Origin: JBGSUZ01 sp964404895
GTDB lineage: Bacteria > Bacillota > Clostridia > Peptostreptococcales > Acidaminobacteraceae
DNA: 64,000 nucleotides
NCBI GenBank assembly: GCA_964404895.1
Contig: CAYOLV010000005.1
Location: 124,001-188,000 of the forward strand
Direction of reading: 5' to 3'
Shown here: positions 49,311-57,956 of the stretch, one piece after another
Numbering within the stretch: position 1 is the stretch's first letter
How the letters are laid out: each line of letters opens with the position of its first letter
Notes under the pieces: model-generated
What the model saw: the letters and a program-made list of their open reading frames with translations, nothing else
Database searches by the model: none
What the model was told of the DNA's origin: nothing
Made by a program: the position numbers and the translations under genes

Positions 49311-51199
49311 GATAAGCCTCTTTCCACGAACTCGGTTTTTATAAAACAACTTTCACATTGATTGCCGTGGGCACTGCAGTTATTCTTTGGATATTCAAAG
49401 CAATTTTTTTCCGAAAGACCGTAGACCGGGCAATTAGAACAAATAGCAAGGGGTGAACAGCGCATATCCCAACAAGCCCCTAACGTCTTGCCGTGAAGTT
49501 CTGGACCCTTTCGCTTGGCTTCAAACCAGTCTCTCAACACTTCTATCATGACTGGGTCCAGTTGTGAACCTGCTACTGAAGCGATATTGTCTAGGGCCTG
49601 ATAAAAGGCAACAGGCTGTCTGCCCTCTCTGCCTGTCAACTTAGCGGTGAAAAACTGTACCACCGCTACAATTCTAGCCCCTACGGAAATTTCGTCACCC
49701 TTCAGTCTTGCAGGATAGCCTAATCCGTCGAGGCGCTCATGGTGCTCTAATATATACTTGGCAATATTCTGATTGCCAATAGTTGACTCAATGATAGAAG
49801 CACCCACTTCGCAGTGGAGTTTCATCTTTTCAAACTCTATGTCTGAATACTTGTCTGACTTTAAGAAGACAGAACCCGACAACCCAACGGCGCCAATGTT
49901 GCTAAAATACGCTGCTAAAGCTATTTCATTACAATCCTTTTCAGGCAGATTTAATTTCTCAGAAATCACATAAGCGTAACGATACATCATTTCCGAACGT
50001 CCTACAGTATTAGGTGAAACTTCGTCCAAGGTCTGAGCAATCATTCTTAAAATATTAATGTACGAGGAAGAAATTTCATTGTAGATGAGGTAGTTTTCAA
50101 GAACCTCCCCAATTTTTTTAACCATCATAATCAATGCAGACTGTTGGTATTCCTGTAACTCTACTTTTTCTTTAAACCAGATGCACATCATTCCTCGAAA
50201 TTGCTTGTAACTGATGTCGATGAGCATCAAACTGTCAATCTCCATGTCCAGAAAAACTTTCGGCAACTGACTGAACGCCATTTGATCCTTTTGTATATAT
50301 GCATTTCCCGAGTCTCCAAGTATACTTTCGAAAACGGCCAAAGTCTCAACTTCATGCCGAATAATGGCCGTAGTGGCTTCATCATCGCTAACTAAAACGG
50401 GAATGCCAAAGCCCGTTTTCCCATTTCTTCTCAAAATCAGGGCTCCTGAGGCTTCACTAGTTCTAATAGCCATGTTTGTAATGGCATTTAACATGTCGGT
50501 ATAGTTGCTAAAAGTTTGCTTCATGCTTGCCACTGCTTGGCTTTTAGTTTCCATTTCCGATACCAGTTCCTTCATTTTGCCGTTTTCAATCATCATCGTA
50601 ATGAGGGCTTTAAGACAGAGCATGCTGTTTTCAAAGAGCATTCTTTTGCGCCGACTGAGTTTAAAATACTTTGTAAGGGGCCCGATGCAAATAAAACCCA
50701 CTTCTCGATCTACAGGAATACATAAAAGTCTTACATCTCCTTCTTTAAAAATACCTACTTTTTGAGGAATCTTTTCCAGCTCAAAGGTTAGAGGTGCTTC
50801 ATACTTTTCTTTCTTATTGGGCGCTAAGCCACTATAGGCTGTGCTAAGTTCTGGATTTTCGTTATTGATTCTCGTATTGGTCAAGACATATTTCTTGCTA
50901 AGGTGGTCATACACATAGAAATAGTAGGCATGAGCCATCACCTGAGTGACAAACTTACCTATCAAATCATTGATATTGGCGTCTCTGGTTCGATTGGATT
51001 TCAAGGATTCTAAAAGTTCTCTCTCAAACTGAATGGTTTCCTTAGCTCGTTTTTCTTTTTTGACTTTGGTCATGACCATCAGCAAGAGAACAAATAGACA
51101 CAGCACTAGAATCCCCATCATAACCACGCCCCTAGGCGGTTCTAATAAAGTTTCTAAAAAGATCACAAAATTGTTGATTTTCTCAGAAGTCGTAATCAT
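49307..51199 (-). CDS. GAF/degenerate HD-GYP membrane protein with C-terminal cysteine cluster
   Basis: A 630-residue protein. One transmembrane segment spans about 24-44. Two GAF-like regions (about 65-195 and 225-370) are followed by an HD-GYP domain (about 375-565). The GYP motif HHERLDGLGYP (486-496) and His462 remain, but the HD pair is SN (433-434 in YFSNIG) and the first metal histidine is missing near 399. Phosphodiesterase activity is therefore unlikely; a c-di-GMP or other signal receptor is more plausible. Eight cysteines at 576-618 suggest a metal or Fe-S site. It sits in the Pel-like operon where PelD acts in other species. Confidence 0.8.
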   Translation of the reverse strand: MITTSEKINNFVIFLETLLEPPRGVVMMGILVLCLFVLLLMVMTKVKKEKRAKETIQFERELLESLKSNRTRDANINDLIGKFVTQVMAHAYYFYVYDHLSKKYVLTNTRINNENPELSTAYSGLAPNKKEKYEAPLTFELEKIPQKVGIFKEGDVRLLCIPVDREVGFICIGPLTKYFKLSRRKRMLFENSMLCLKALITMMIENGKMKELVSEMETKSQAVASMKQTFSNYTDMLNAITNMAIRTSEASGALILRRNGKTGFGIPVLVSDDEATTAIIRHEVETLAVFESILGDSGNAYIQKDQMAFSQLPKVFLDMEIDSLMLIDISYKQFRGMMCIWFKEKVELQEYQQSALIMMVKKIGEVLENYLIYNEISSSYINILRMIAQTLDEVSPNTVGRSEMMYRYAYVISEKLNLPEKDCNEIALAAYFSNIGAVGLSGSVFLKSDKYSDIEFEKMKLHCEVGASIIESTIGNQNIAKYILEHHERLDGLGYPARLKGDEISVGARIVAVVQFFTAKLTGREGRQPVAFYQALDNIASVAGSQLDPVMIEVLRDWFEAKRKGPELHGKTLGACWDMRCSPLAICSNCPVYGLSEKNCFEYPKNNCSAHGNQCESCFIKTEFVERGLS

Positions 51200-51205
51200 T
51201 TATGA

Positions 51206-51577
51206 TCACCTCTCCTCTTGATCTTTTGAATAAGATCCGTTATGTTCCTCACTGTGATAGTGAATGGCAATCAATTCCGTAAGTTCTTTGACCCTTCTTC
51301 TTAACACAGATATTTCTATGGCTTGATGCATTAAAATCAATAAGATAACTACAATCCCCAATAAGAACAGTAGTGTTGGAGGATAGTCTATGCCTAATAC
51401 GGCTGCGACGGCGTCGATACTCTTAGGAAAGAACATTAAGAATAAAAATAGGATAGAGCCTATGATCCAAATCATGCCGTTACGCTCTTCAATGTTTCTT
51501 GTATACAAAAATTTCAAAATGATGCCAAAGAACACAGCGCCAATGACAAAAATAGTAATCCGCAACTCCAAATTCAT
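51206..51577 (-). CDS. DUF2304 family membrane protein
   Basis: A 123-residue protein with three transmembrane segments (about 7-25, 34-52, 66-86). It has the DUF2304 signature LGIDYPPTLLFLLGIV and ends in a short coiled coil. DUF2304 proteins typically neighbour GT2 glycosyltransferases, as here, where the genes overlap by four bases. It may anchor or assist the GT2 enzyme. Confidence 0.88.
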   Translation of the reverse strand: MNLELRITIFVIGAVFFGIILKFLYTRNIEERNGMIWIIGSILFLFLMFFPKSIDAVAAVLGIDYPPTLLFLLGIVVILLILMHQAIEISVLRRRVKELTELIAIHYHSEEHNGSYSKDQEER

Positions 51578-52296
51578 CGTTTCCGCCTCCTTTGAACCCC
51601 TGCTCCCATGACAATCAAGATAATGCTCATATACATTTTCGACATATAAAATACTGGTTCTAACCCTGAGTGCATGCTGCTGCCGTGAGTGCGAGGCATA
51701 AAGGTAGCAGGTACTTCTTTTACCTTAAACCCAGCCAATAACATTCTGATTAAAACATCTGCGTCCGGATAGTCTTCTGGGTAATTGTCCATTTTGGAGT
51801 AATAAGTAAAAGTCCTTCTGTTTAATCCCTGCAATCCTGAAGAAGGGTCCGTAATGTTGGCATGAGAGACCCAGCGGATGGTGAGTCTAAACATGAGAAT
51901 GGCCAGCTTTTTCATGAAACAAAGGGGATACGGCCTCTCTGAAAGAAACCTAGAGCCGATGACAATATCCACTTCCTCTTCTAGGAGCACATTCATCACA
52001 GAGACCAAGTCTTCTGCTCGATGCTGACCGTCACTGTCCATTTGAAGGACGAACTGATAACCTTTCTCAACAGCGTATTTAAACCCTGTCTGGCAGGCCA
52101 CGCCATATCCTGAATTAAAGGGCATGTCAATAACCTGTGCGCCTAGACCCTTGACAATTTCCTCCGTTCGATCTGAAGAACCGTCATTGACCACCAACAA
52201 ATCTGCTGGAAGCTCCAACCGTTGGATATCTCGAATCACTTGGGCTATATTTTCTTCTTCATTATAAGCAGGCATGATGATCAAGATGGTTTTCAT
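51574..52296 (-). CDS. GT2 family glycosyltransferase (dolichyl-phosphate mannose synthase-like)
   Basis: A 240-residue protein starting at ATG 52296, with AGGAGG 6 bases upstream. GT-A fold: IMPAYNEEENI, LLVVNDGSSD, FNSGYGVACQTG and the metal-binding MDSDGQH (86-92). The likely reaction is transfer of a sugar from a nucleotide sugar to polyprenyl phosphate, giving a donor for the GT-C-like proteins encoded upstream. That role is inferred. Confidence 0.88.
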   Translation of the reverse strand: MKTILIIMPAYNEEENIAQVIRDIQRLELPADLLVVNDGSSDRTEEIVKGLGAQVIDMPFNSGYGVACQTGFKYAVEKGYQFVLQMDSDGQHRAEDLVSVMNVLLEEEVDIVIGSRFLSERPYPLCFMKKLAILMFRLTIRWVSHANITDPSSGLQGLNRRTFTYYSKMDNYPEDYPDADVLIRMLLAGFKVKEVPATFMPRTHGSSMHSGLEPVFYMSKMYMSIILIVMGAGVQRRRKR

Positions 52297-52319
52297 AAGG
52301 AACCTCCTAACACCAAAAC

Positions 52320-53873
52320 TCAAAGGGCTTTAAGTCTTTTAAGACTGAGGTAGGCAACACTGCAGATTAGAACCCCAGACAGCAACCCATAAATAAATTG
52401 GATGCCCTCCACCTGTCTTATGATGAACCCTGACCATAGCCAAGAGGAAATAACTGCAGTCAAGAGGGTTAAACTGTTTCCGTATACCATTTTTACCATA
52501 AAAGTAAGCTCATCAACCACTTTCATTTCCAAACGTTTCATGACAATTCCCGTTAACATTAACGCACCTGCTGAGGCACCTATTAAGGCACCCCAACCAA
52601 TGCCGCTAATCCCCAGCCAGTTTACCAAGAAGCGATCTACCATCATATTGACAATGGCTGTAGAAAACATTGTTAATATAGGAATTTTCATATTTCCAAG
52701 AGCGACTAATACTCTGATATTGAGTAAAATAATCCCTTGGCCTATCACTGCAAAAACATAGCCGCACAAAATAGAACCGCTAATTTGAACGGAAAGTTGA
52801 TCAAAGGCATATCGATTAAACAAGATGGTGACAAGGGGTTCTCTGAGAATACTCATGCCAATGGCCACAGGTATAGACATTCTAAGAATATTTCTAAAAG
52901 CATTTTGATAGATTTCAGAAGACCCTTTGCTTTTATTAACGCTGATCACTTTAGACATTTCTGGAAAGGCAATCAGAGCAACCGAGTAGCTGAATACCAG
53001 TACGGGAAACTGAGAGAGCCTATAGGCATATGAAATGGCTGAAATACTGCCAGGGTTTAAGGTCGACCCCAAATACCGCTCGTAATATAAAATCATTTGG
53101 CTTAGGAGCAACAAGACCCCATAGGCTGTAAATTTTCGAAACAAGCTCTCTTTCTCTTGGTCAAAATCAAAGACAAGATTATTGCCTAAAGAATCCCTTC
53201 CCTGTTCTCCTGCTTGAGTTCCCCTAAGAACATGAGGCACGTAAAAACCAAGGTATAACATTTCTAAAGAAATGGCTAGCACCACGCCCACCGCTAAGAA
53301 GACAATCCCTTCTGCTGGGGGCATTTTTTTAAGGCCCAGAAGGGAGACCACTATCAATAAAACCCCATTAGGAAGAACTGCTGCCACTACCGACTCCCAG
53401 TAATGCCCCATAACTTGAAGCAAGGACATGCTTACCGTAATCAAAGGGTACAACATCACCGTAGGAATCATAATATAAAGAAGTTCTACGGCAAGATGAA
53501 GGCTCTCTGTCTCAAATCCTTTACCTAACCATTGAAGGGTGGTACTTGCACCCAAAATCATAATGAGGGCGAGACCTGCTGAAATCAACAAGGCGCGCCA
53601 GAGGACTTTTTTATAAACTTTGAAGAGTTCTCCAATCCCACAAAGCTGGAAACATTTTGCAAACAAAGGCACTGCCGCTACACCAAGAGAGACGGCAACC
53701 AAATTATTGCCCAGCATATCCGGTATGAAGAAGGACAGAAAGAAGATATCCGATGCCTTTGACGTCCCTAGGTAAGCGGCCATGACGGCATCTTTTGATA
53801 TTGCAAAAATCACGTTAATTAAATTGATTAGGATTACCATAAGGGTTTGTCTGGACAGGGGATTCACCTCCAA
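52320..53873 (-). CDS. MOP-superfamily flippase (MurJ/MviN-like)
   Basis: About 517 residues with 13-14 transmembrane segments. MurJ-type segments are KDAVMAAYLGTSKASDIFF, GNNLVAVSLGVAAVPLF and SYAYRLSQFPVLVFSYSVAL. It is likely to move a lipid-linked glycan across the membrane. The start is uncertain: TTG 53873 directly follows the deacetylase stop, and the only ribosome-binding-like GGAGGTG overlaps the first codons. It is a second transporter in an operon that also has PelG, so two export steps may exist. Confidence 0.82.
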   Translation of the reverse strand: MEVNPLSRQTLMVILINLINVIFAISKDAVMAAYLGTSKASDIFFLSFFIPDMLGNNLVAVSLGVAAVPLFAKCFQLCGIGELFKVYKKVLWRALLISAGLALIMILGASTTLQWLGKGFETESLHLAVELLYIMIPTVMLYPLITVSMSLLQVMGHYWESVVAAVLPNGVLLIVVSLLGLKKMPPAEGIVFLAVGVVLAISLEMLYLGFYVPHVLRGTQAGEQGRDSLGNNLVFDFDQEKESLFRKFTAYGVLLLLSQMILYYERYLGSTLNPGSISAISYAYRLSQFPVLVFSYSVALIAFPEMSKVISVNKSKGSSEIYQNAFRNILRMSIPVAIGMSILREPLVTILFNRYAFDQLSVQISGSILCGYVFAVIGQGIILLNIRVLVALGNMKIPILTMFSTAIVNMMVDRFLVNWLGISGIGWGALIGASAGALMLTGIVMKRLEMKVVDELTFMVKMVYGNSLTLLTAVISSWLWSGFIIRQVEGIQFIYGLLSGVLICSVAYLSLKRLKAL

Positions 53874-54722
53874 TCAGTTCAGTCTTTTGGCCTTGAAATT
53901 GCCTGCCTGAAGGGCTTTTCCAAGGGAAATGAATTTGAAGTCTCTTAAGAGTTTTTTCAGCTTTGCCGGATTTAATTTGACGTTAAAGCTGTGAATGAGT
54001 TTTTTCAACAGACAGGCATCCATCTTTGGCAACTCTTGATCATATTCCCACGGATGAAGGTAAATCATGGTGGCTTCTTTGTCCTTTTGAAGTTTCAAAA
54101 TACCCTTAATGACAAAATAAGGCATCACCCGCATGTAAAATCCACCCGAGTAAGGAATTTTAAGAGGACCCAATTGCCAAATGGAAACTGGGAATTCTAT
54201 AATTTCCAATACTTTTGAGTCGATAATCGGTTTGATTGGACTTGTTGGGCCATTATCAAAGCCTGACAAAGGGGTTTTAAAGGGTTGAATACTGGAATCA
54301 CATTCAAACCCCATCTTTACTAATTCTTCGAGAATCCAGACTTCCCCCACCCCTAATGACCATGAGGGTGCTCGAAAATACTTCACAGGTTCCTTAATAA
54401 TACTTTCCAGAAGCTCTTTTGCATGTCGAATATCTTCTAAGATCTCTACTTTTTCCATTTGATTGATCATTTTATGGAAGTGGCTGTGGCAACCAATCTC
54501 ATGACCTCTATTAAAAATATCCATTACCAATTCTGGATGTTTTTCAGCCACATAACCCAGTACGAAGAAAGTCCCCTTAACGTTGTATTGATCCAACAAA
54601 TTCAGCAAGGTGACGGTGTTTTTCACCACATGGTCTTCATAGGTGTGCCATGTATCTGGGTGAAAATTAAACCCATTGGTCTGGTACCAGTCTTCAACAT
54701 CAACCGTTAGCACAATATCCAC
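53874..54722 (-). CDS. Polysaccharide deacetylase (CE4, XrtA-associated/DUF3473-like)
   Basis: A 282-residue NodB-fold deacetylase. Catalytic/metal motif 1 is TVDVEDW (6-12), motif 2 is GCHSHFH (77-83), then RAPSWSLG. The C-terminal GGFYMRVMPYF and YLHPWEYD are typical of the DUF3473-containing branch. The start is GTG 54722, with GGAGGTG about 6 bases upstream. There is no signal peptide. PelA in Pseudomonas contains a deacetylase domain; here this separate enzyme could partly deacetylate the polymer or its precursor. Confidence 0.87.
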   Translation of the reverse strand: MDIVLTVDVEDWYQTNGFNFHPDTWHTYEDHVVKNTVTLLNLLDQYNVKGTFFVLGYVAEKHPELVMDIFNRGHEIGCHSHFHKMINQMEKVEILEDIRHAKELLESIIKEPVKYFRAPSWSLGVGEVWILEELVKMGFECDSSIQPFKTPLSGFDNGPTSPIKPIIDSKVLEIIEFPVSIWQLGPLKIPYSGGFYMRVMPYFVIKGILKLQKDKEATMIYLHPWEYDQELPKMDACLLKKLIHSFNVKLNPAKLKKLLRDFKFISLGKALQAGNFKAKRLN

Positions 54723-54727
54723 GTATA

Positions 54728-55891
54728 TCACCTCCAAAATAGGATCTTCCACATTTTAATATCCAAAACAAATCTCAGCCCCGCCACAAAAACACCTAAC
54801 AATGGCATACGGTCTTCAGGGTCATAAACATCGTCTCTAACGCCTTGCCTTCTGTAATAGGTAAACGGCGGCACCCAGGCCATCCCTTTTTTAAAGGAAA
54901 TGAGCCTCAAAAAATCTCCGGGAAATAACCAACGACACAACAGTCCTAATTGATAAGGCTCAACGTTGACCTCTTCCCCCGTAAGAATCTGTTTATAAAT
55001 TTGAGGAAAATCAACCCCTGAAAAAATGGCGCAGGGTAGAGAGGCCCAGAACCTCGTGTTGATCTCCATAAAGTAGTATTTATCATCTCTAGGGCTCTTC
55101 ATAAATTCTACTTCCGCTACGCCTTTCCAATGAAAACTGGTCATAATCTTCTCTGATAGTTCTACCAAGGCTTGGTTTTCCACGCTGACTTGAACCGTGC
55201 TAGGCCCCATGGGCTCTGGAAATTGTCTGACCTCCCTTTGTACAAAAGATGCGCATTTTCGCCCTTCTTCGTCGAAGATGAGGCAGACGTCGTATTTTTC
55301 CCCTTGCTCAATGTAGGTTTGAATAAGGGGCATTTCAATACTAGGTATTTTCGATTTTTGGGCAATAGATAGTAAAATCTCTCGGTTCTCTACCCGTTTA
55401 ATGCCCCGTGAGCCTGAACCCTGTCTGGGTTTGATCAGTACGGGGTATGCAATGGCCTTGCTAATTTCCTTCAACTCCTCTTCCGTTTTAGGAAATAGGG
55501 TCATAGGGCAATCTGCGCCTAAGGCTTTTGCCCTCTTCAAGGCGCTTCCCTTGTCAGAGGCTTCTAGGTAGTCAGCTTCACTTGGTACCAGCATCTTTAC
55601 CACTGCCTTTAACTGATCTTGATGCTTTACTGCAATGGCCATGGCGGCATCGTCCATTGGAATGAATAGATCAATCTCATACGCCAAAAGGACGGCTAAA
55701 AGCCAAGTGTAATAAGCCTCCCCATGGGTTCTCGGATCAGGGGACTTTAATCCTTTAAAGGCATATTTGGAGTACGCGGCTGGATTGGCACGGGTATATT
55801 CTGCAACGAAAATTTGATTGCCTTTTTGCCCAAGGGATCTTACCGCCGCTAATGTTTTTCTCTGCAGTCCGTCTGTGAGCAGTATTTTCAT
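54728..55891 (-). CDS. ATP-grasp family ligase
   Basis: A 387-residue protein. The ATP-grasp domain has YPVLIKPRQGSGSRGIKRV (nucleotide-binding lysine and loop), MPLIQTYIEQGEKYDV and a metal-binding YYFMEINTRFWAS. The C-terminal 90 residues are more hydrophobic and specific to this group. It forms a C-N or C-O bond on a carboxylate; a role in decorating the polysaccharide with an amino acid or similar group is inferred from the operon. It overlaps the upstream gene by four bases. Confidence 0.85.
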   Translation of the reverse strand: MKILLTDGLQRKTLAAVRSLGQKGNQIFVAEYTRANPAAYSKYAFKGLKSPDPRTHGEAYYTWLLAVLLAYEIDLFIPMDDAAMAIAVKHQDQLKAVVKMLVPSEADYLEASDKGSALKRAKALGADCPMTLFPKTEEELKEISKAIAYPVLIKPRQGSGSRGIKRVENREILLSIAQKSKIPSIEMPLIQTYIEQGEKYDVCLIFDEEGRKCASFVQREVRQFPEPMGPSTVQVSVENQALVELSEKIMTSFHWKGVAEVEFMKSPRDDKYYFMEINTRFWASLPCAIFSGVDFPQIYKQILTGEEVNVEPYQLGLLCRWLFPGDFLRLISFKKGMAWVPPFTYYRRQGVRDDVYDPEDRMPLLGVFVAGLRFVLDIKMWKILFWR

Positions 55892-57945
55892 TGTCCAAAC
55901 ACCTCCTGAGGCAACTTGGTTTTTAAATCAAGAGGGTTTAACTGATCTTGATGTATGCGGTAGATTTTCATATAGGCATCTTCGAAATAAACGCTTGTAT
56001 TTTCTAGGTGGATCTTCATAAAGGACTCCGCCCAATAATAAGCCTTCGCCTCTATAATATTGCGGTACTGTGTGTAATAGGCAGTCAAATTATTATCCAC
56101 ACTTGGAAATTTTAGTGTGGCATCTGAAAGACTCACCGCTTTGTCATTACCAAAGGGGATTTTCTCCACAAAAACATAGACATCAGTGGTTGGAATCTTT
56201 ATTTCTTTAACCAAAGGGTCGGTCTGTTCTTTAACCAATGTCCAGAGCTGATAATGATAGCCTTGTCCGTAAATCTGTTGAAACTGTTCTTGAGGGCCTA
56301 TAATGGTCATGGTGCCCTTAGGTTGCCCCTCTACTATAGCCAAGTAGGCTTGAACCCCTTGGTCATATTCATATTGGGTGCCTTGGGGAATATGAACGCC
56401 AAATCCTCCTAGGAGCAGTGCAAAAACCGTCAGGGCGAGAATACTTTCAAAAACCTTTGAAGCCATGAACCTTTGTGTCAGAGTGAGCAATAACCCTGCA
56501 AACAGACCTATTGAAACAGCTGCAAAGACGGAAAGAAAGACCCCTGAACGATCTGGAAGCATGGGCATTGGAAAACCCAGGACATCCCCTCTGTAAAACA
56601 GGTAGGTCAATAGGGTAAGTCCTGAACTCATGGCGTACTTGGCAAACTGCTCTCTGGCATAAAACAGGGACAGTCCTAAAACCAGAAGGGCCGACAGGAC
56701 TGCAACCAAAAGACTTGAATCTATCTGAAGCAAATCTGAGAGGGAGAGCACGTCCATTTTACTTCCCACCGCCATGACCCCTGAGGTACTTTTCTTAAAA
56801 AATTCAAAGGAGGCGTGAAAGGGAATTCCCAGTATATAACCTACGGCAAGAGGCAAAAACCCTACCCCTATTCCCAAAATGCTGCATCCAAAAATGGGAA
56901 CTATTTTTTTGCTTTGTATAACGCCTTTCCAGTTGAAAAGCCAATAGAGAAGGCTGCCTATGAGAATAAAAAATCCTGAATAAAAATGGATGAGGAAATT
57001 GAGAGACAGGCCCAAGCCATACAGCCACAAGTGACTTTTTCGATGGGTTTCTACATACTGAATCAAAAAGTGTAAGGTTGGCAGCATGAATACCATGGCA
57101 TATTCTTGAGGCAATGGTGAGAGTTGTCGCCAAACTTGAACGGGCAGAGTAGATACAAAGACATAAATAGCCGTGGCTAACCAAGGGGTATAAAGATGGC
57201 TTTTAAAATTATGTTTCACAAAATGATATATCGAAAACAGAATGAGCATCCCAATTAATGGGCCCATATATCTATAAAAATAATAGGCATCTGTATTGAA
57301 AATGGTGCTCATATAAGCAAAGGCGGTATGCATGCCATGAGGATAGAGTCCGTCTTGGTACATGCTTTGCTGACGTATGTATTTTGTCCAAACTAAATGG
57401 AGATATGCATCTGAAGAGGGTAAATAATAATGAGTTATCGGGTGAACGGTTCGAACGTAAAGGGCGTAACCAAATGTAACAAAGTTCAGCCCATACAGTA
57501 CAGGGGCAGTCATGATTTTTCGAAAGGTCTTCATGACCAAAGCTTTAACACCTGCAAGGGTGGTATTCGTCAAAAAAATGATTTTGCCAAGGAAACTCAT
57601 TCCACTGTCAGCCAAATCCATTAAATAAATAATGAAACGATCCAACAAAGAAAGCTGATCTAGGGCTTTATTTTTTCGATGAAAATGCATACTGATTGCA
57701 AGAGAGATAATGGTCAAAATCAGTATGGCCATACTGTCCATTAAATTGGCGACTGAGGCCACGTGTACTGCAAGAATCGTAAAGAAGGTGCCTTTAATGA
57801 GCACGGGGAAAAAGCGCTCTTTGGAGTCATCGGAATCAATTTCTGACTGGATGACCATAGAGGGCATGAAGTAAAAGGCTATGAAGAAAAGTGTAAACAT
57901 TTTAACCATATTTCCAATGGCGTACCCTTGATCAAAAATATTCAT
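55888..57945 (-). CDS. GT-C-like polytopic membrane protein, copy 1
   Basis: A 685-residue protein with about 13-15 transmembrane segments and an extracellular C-terminal domain (from about 535). The start at ATG 57945 has GGGAGG upstream. The segment after the first membrane block reads PSSDAYLHLVWTKYI, then YQDGLYPHGMH. Acidic residues in the first outer loop are typical of GT-C glycosyltransferases using polyprenyl-linked sugars. The upstream gene encodes a paralogue sharing these motifs. Confidence 0.7.
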   Translation of the reverse strand: MNIFDQGYAIGNMVKMFTLFFIAFYFMPSMVIQSEIDSDDSKERFFPVLIKGTFFTILAVHVASVANLMDSMAILILTIISLAISMHFHRKNKALDQLSLLDRFIIYLMDLADSGMSFLGKIIFLTNTTLAGVKALVMKTFRKIMTAPVLYGLNFVTFGYALYVRTVHPITHYYLPSSDAYLHLVWTKYIRQQSMYQDGLYPHGMHTAFAYMSTIFNTDAYYFYRYMGPLIGMLILFSIYHFVKHNFKSHLYTPWLATAIYVFVSTLPVQVWRQLSPLPQEYAMVFMLPTLHFLIQYVETHRKSHLWLYGLGLSLNFLIHFYSGFFILIGSLLYWLFNWKGVIQSKKIVPIFGCSILGIGVGFLPLAVGYILGIPFHASFEFFKKSTSGVMAVGSKMDVLSLSDLLQIDSSLLVAVLSALLVLGLSLFYAREQFAKYAMSSGLTLLTYLFYRGDVLGFPMPMLPDRSGVFLSVFAAVSIGLFAGLLLTLTQRFMASKVFESILALTVFALLLGGFGVHIPQGTQYEYDQGVQAYLAIVEGQPKGTMTIIGPQEQFQQIYGQGYHYQLWTLVKEQTDPLVKEIKIPTTDVYVFVEKIPFGNDKAVSLSDATLKFPSVDNNLTAYYTQYRNIIEAKAYYWAESFMKIHLENTSVYFEDAYMKIYRIHQDQLNPLDLKTKLPQEVFGQ

Positions 57946-57956
57946 GGCCCACCTCC

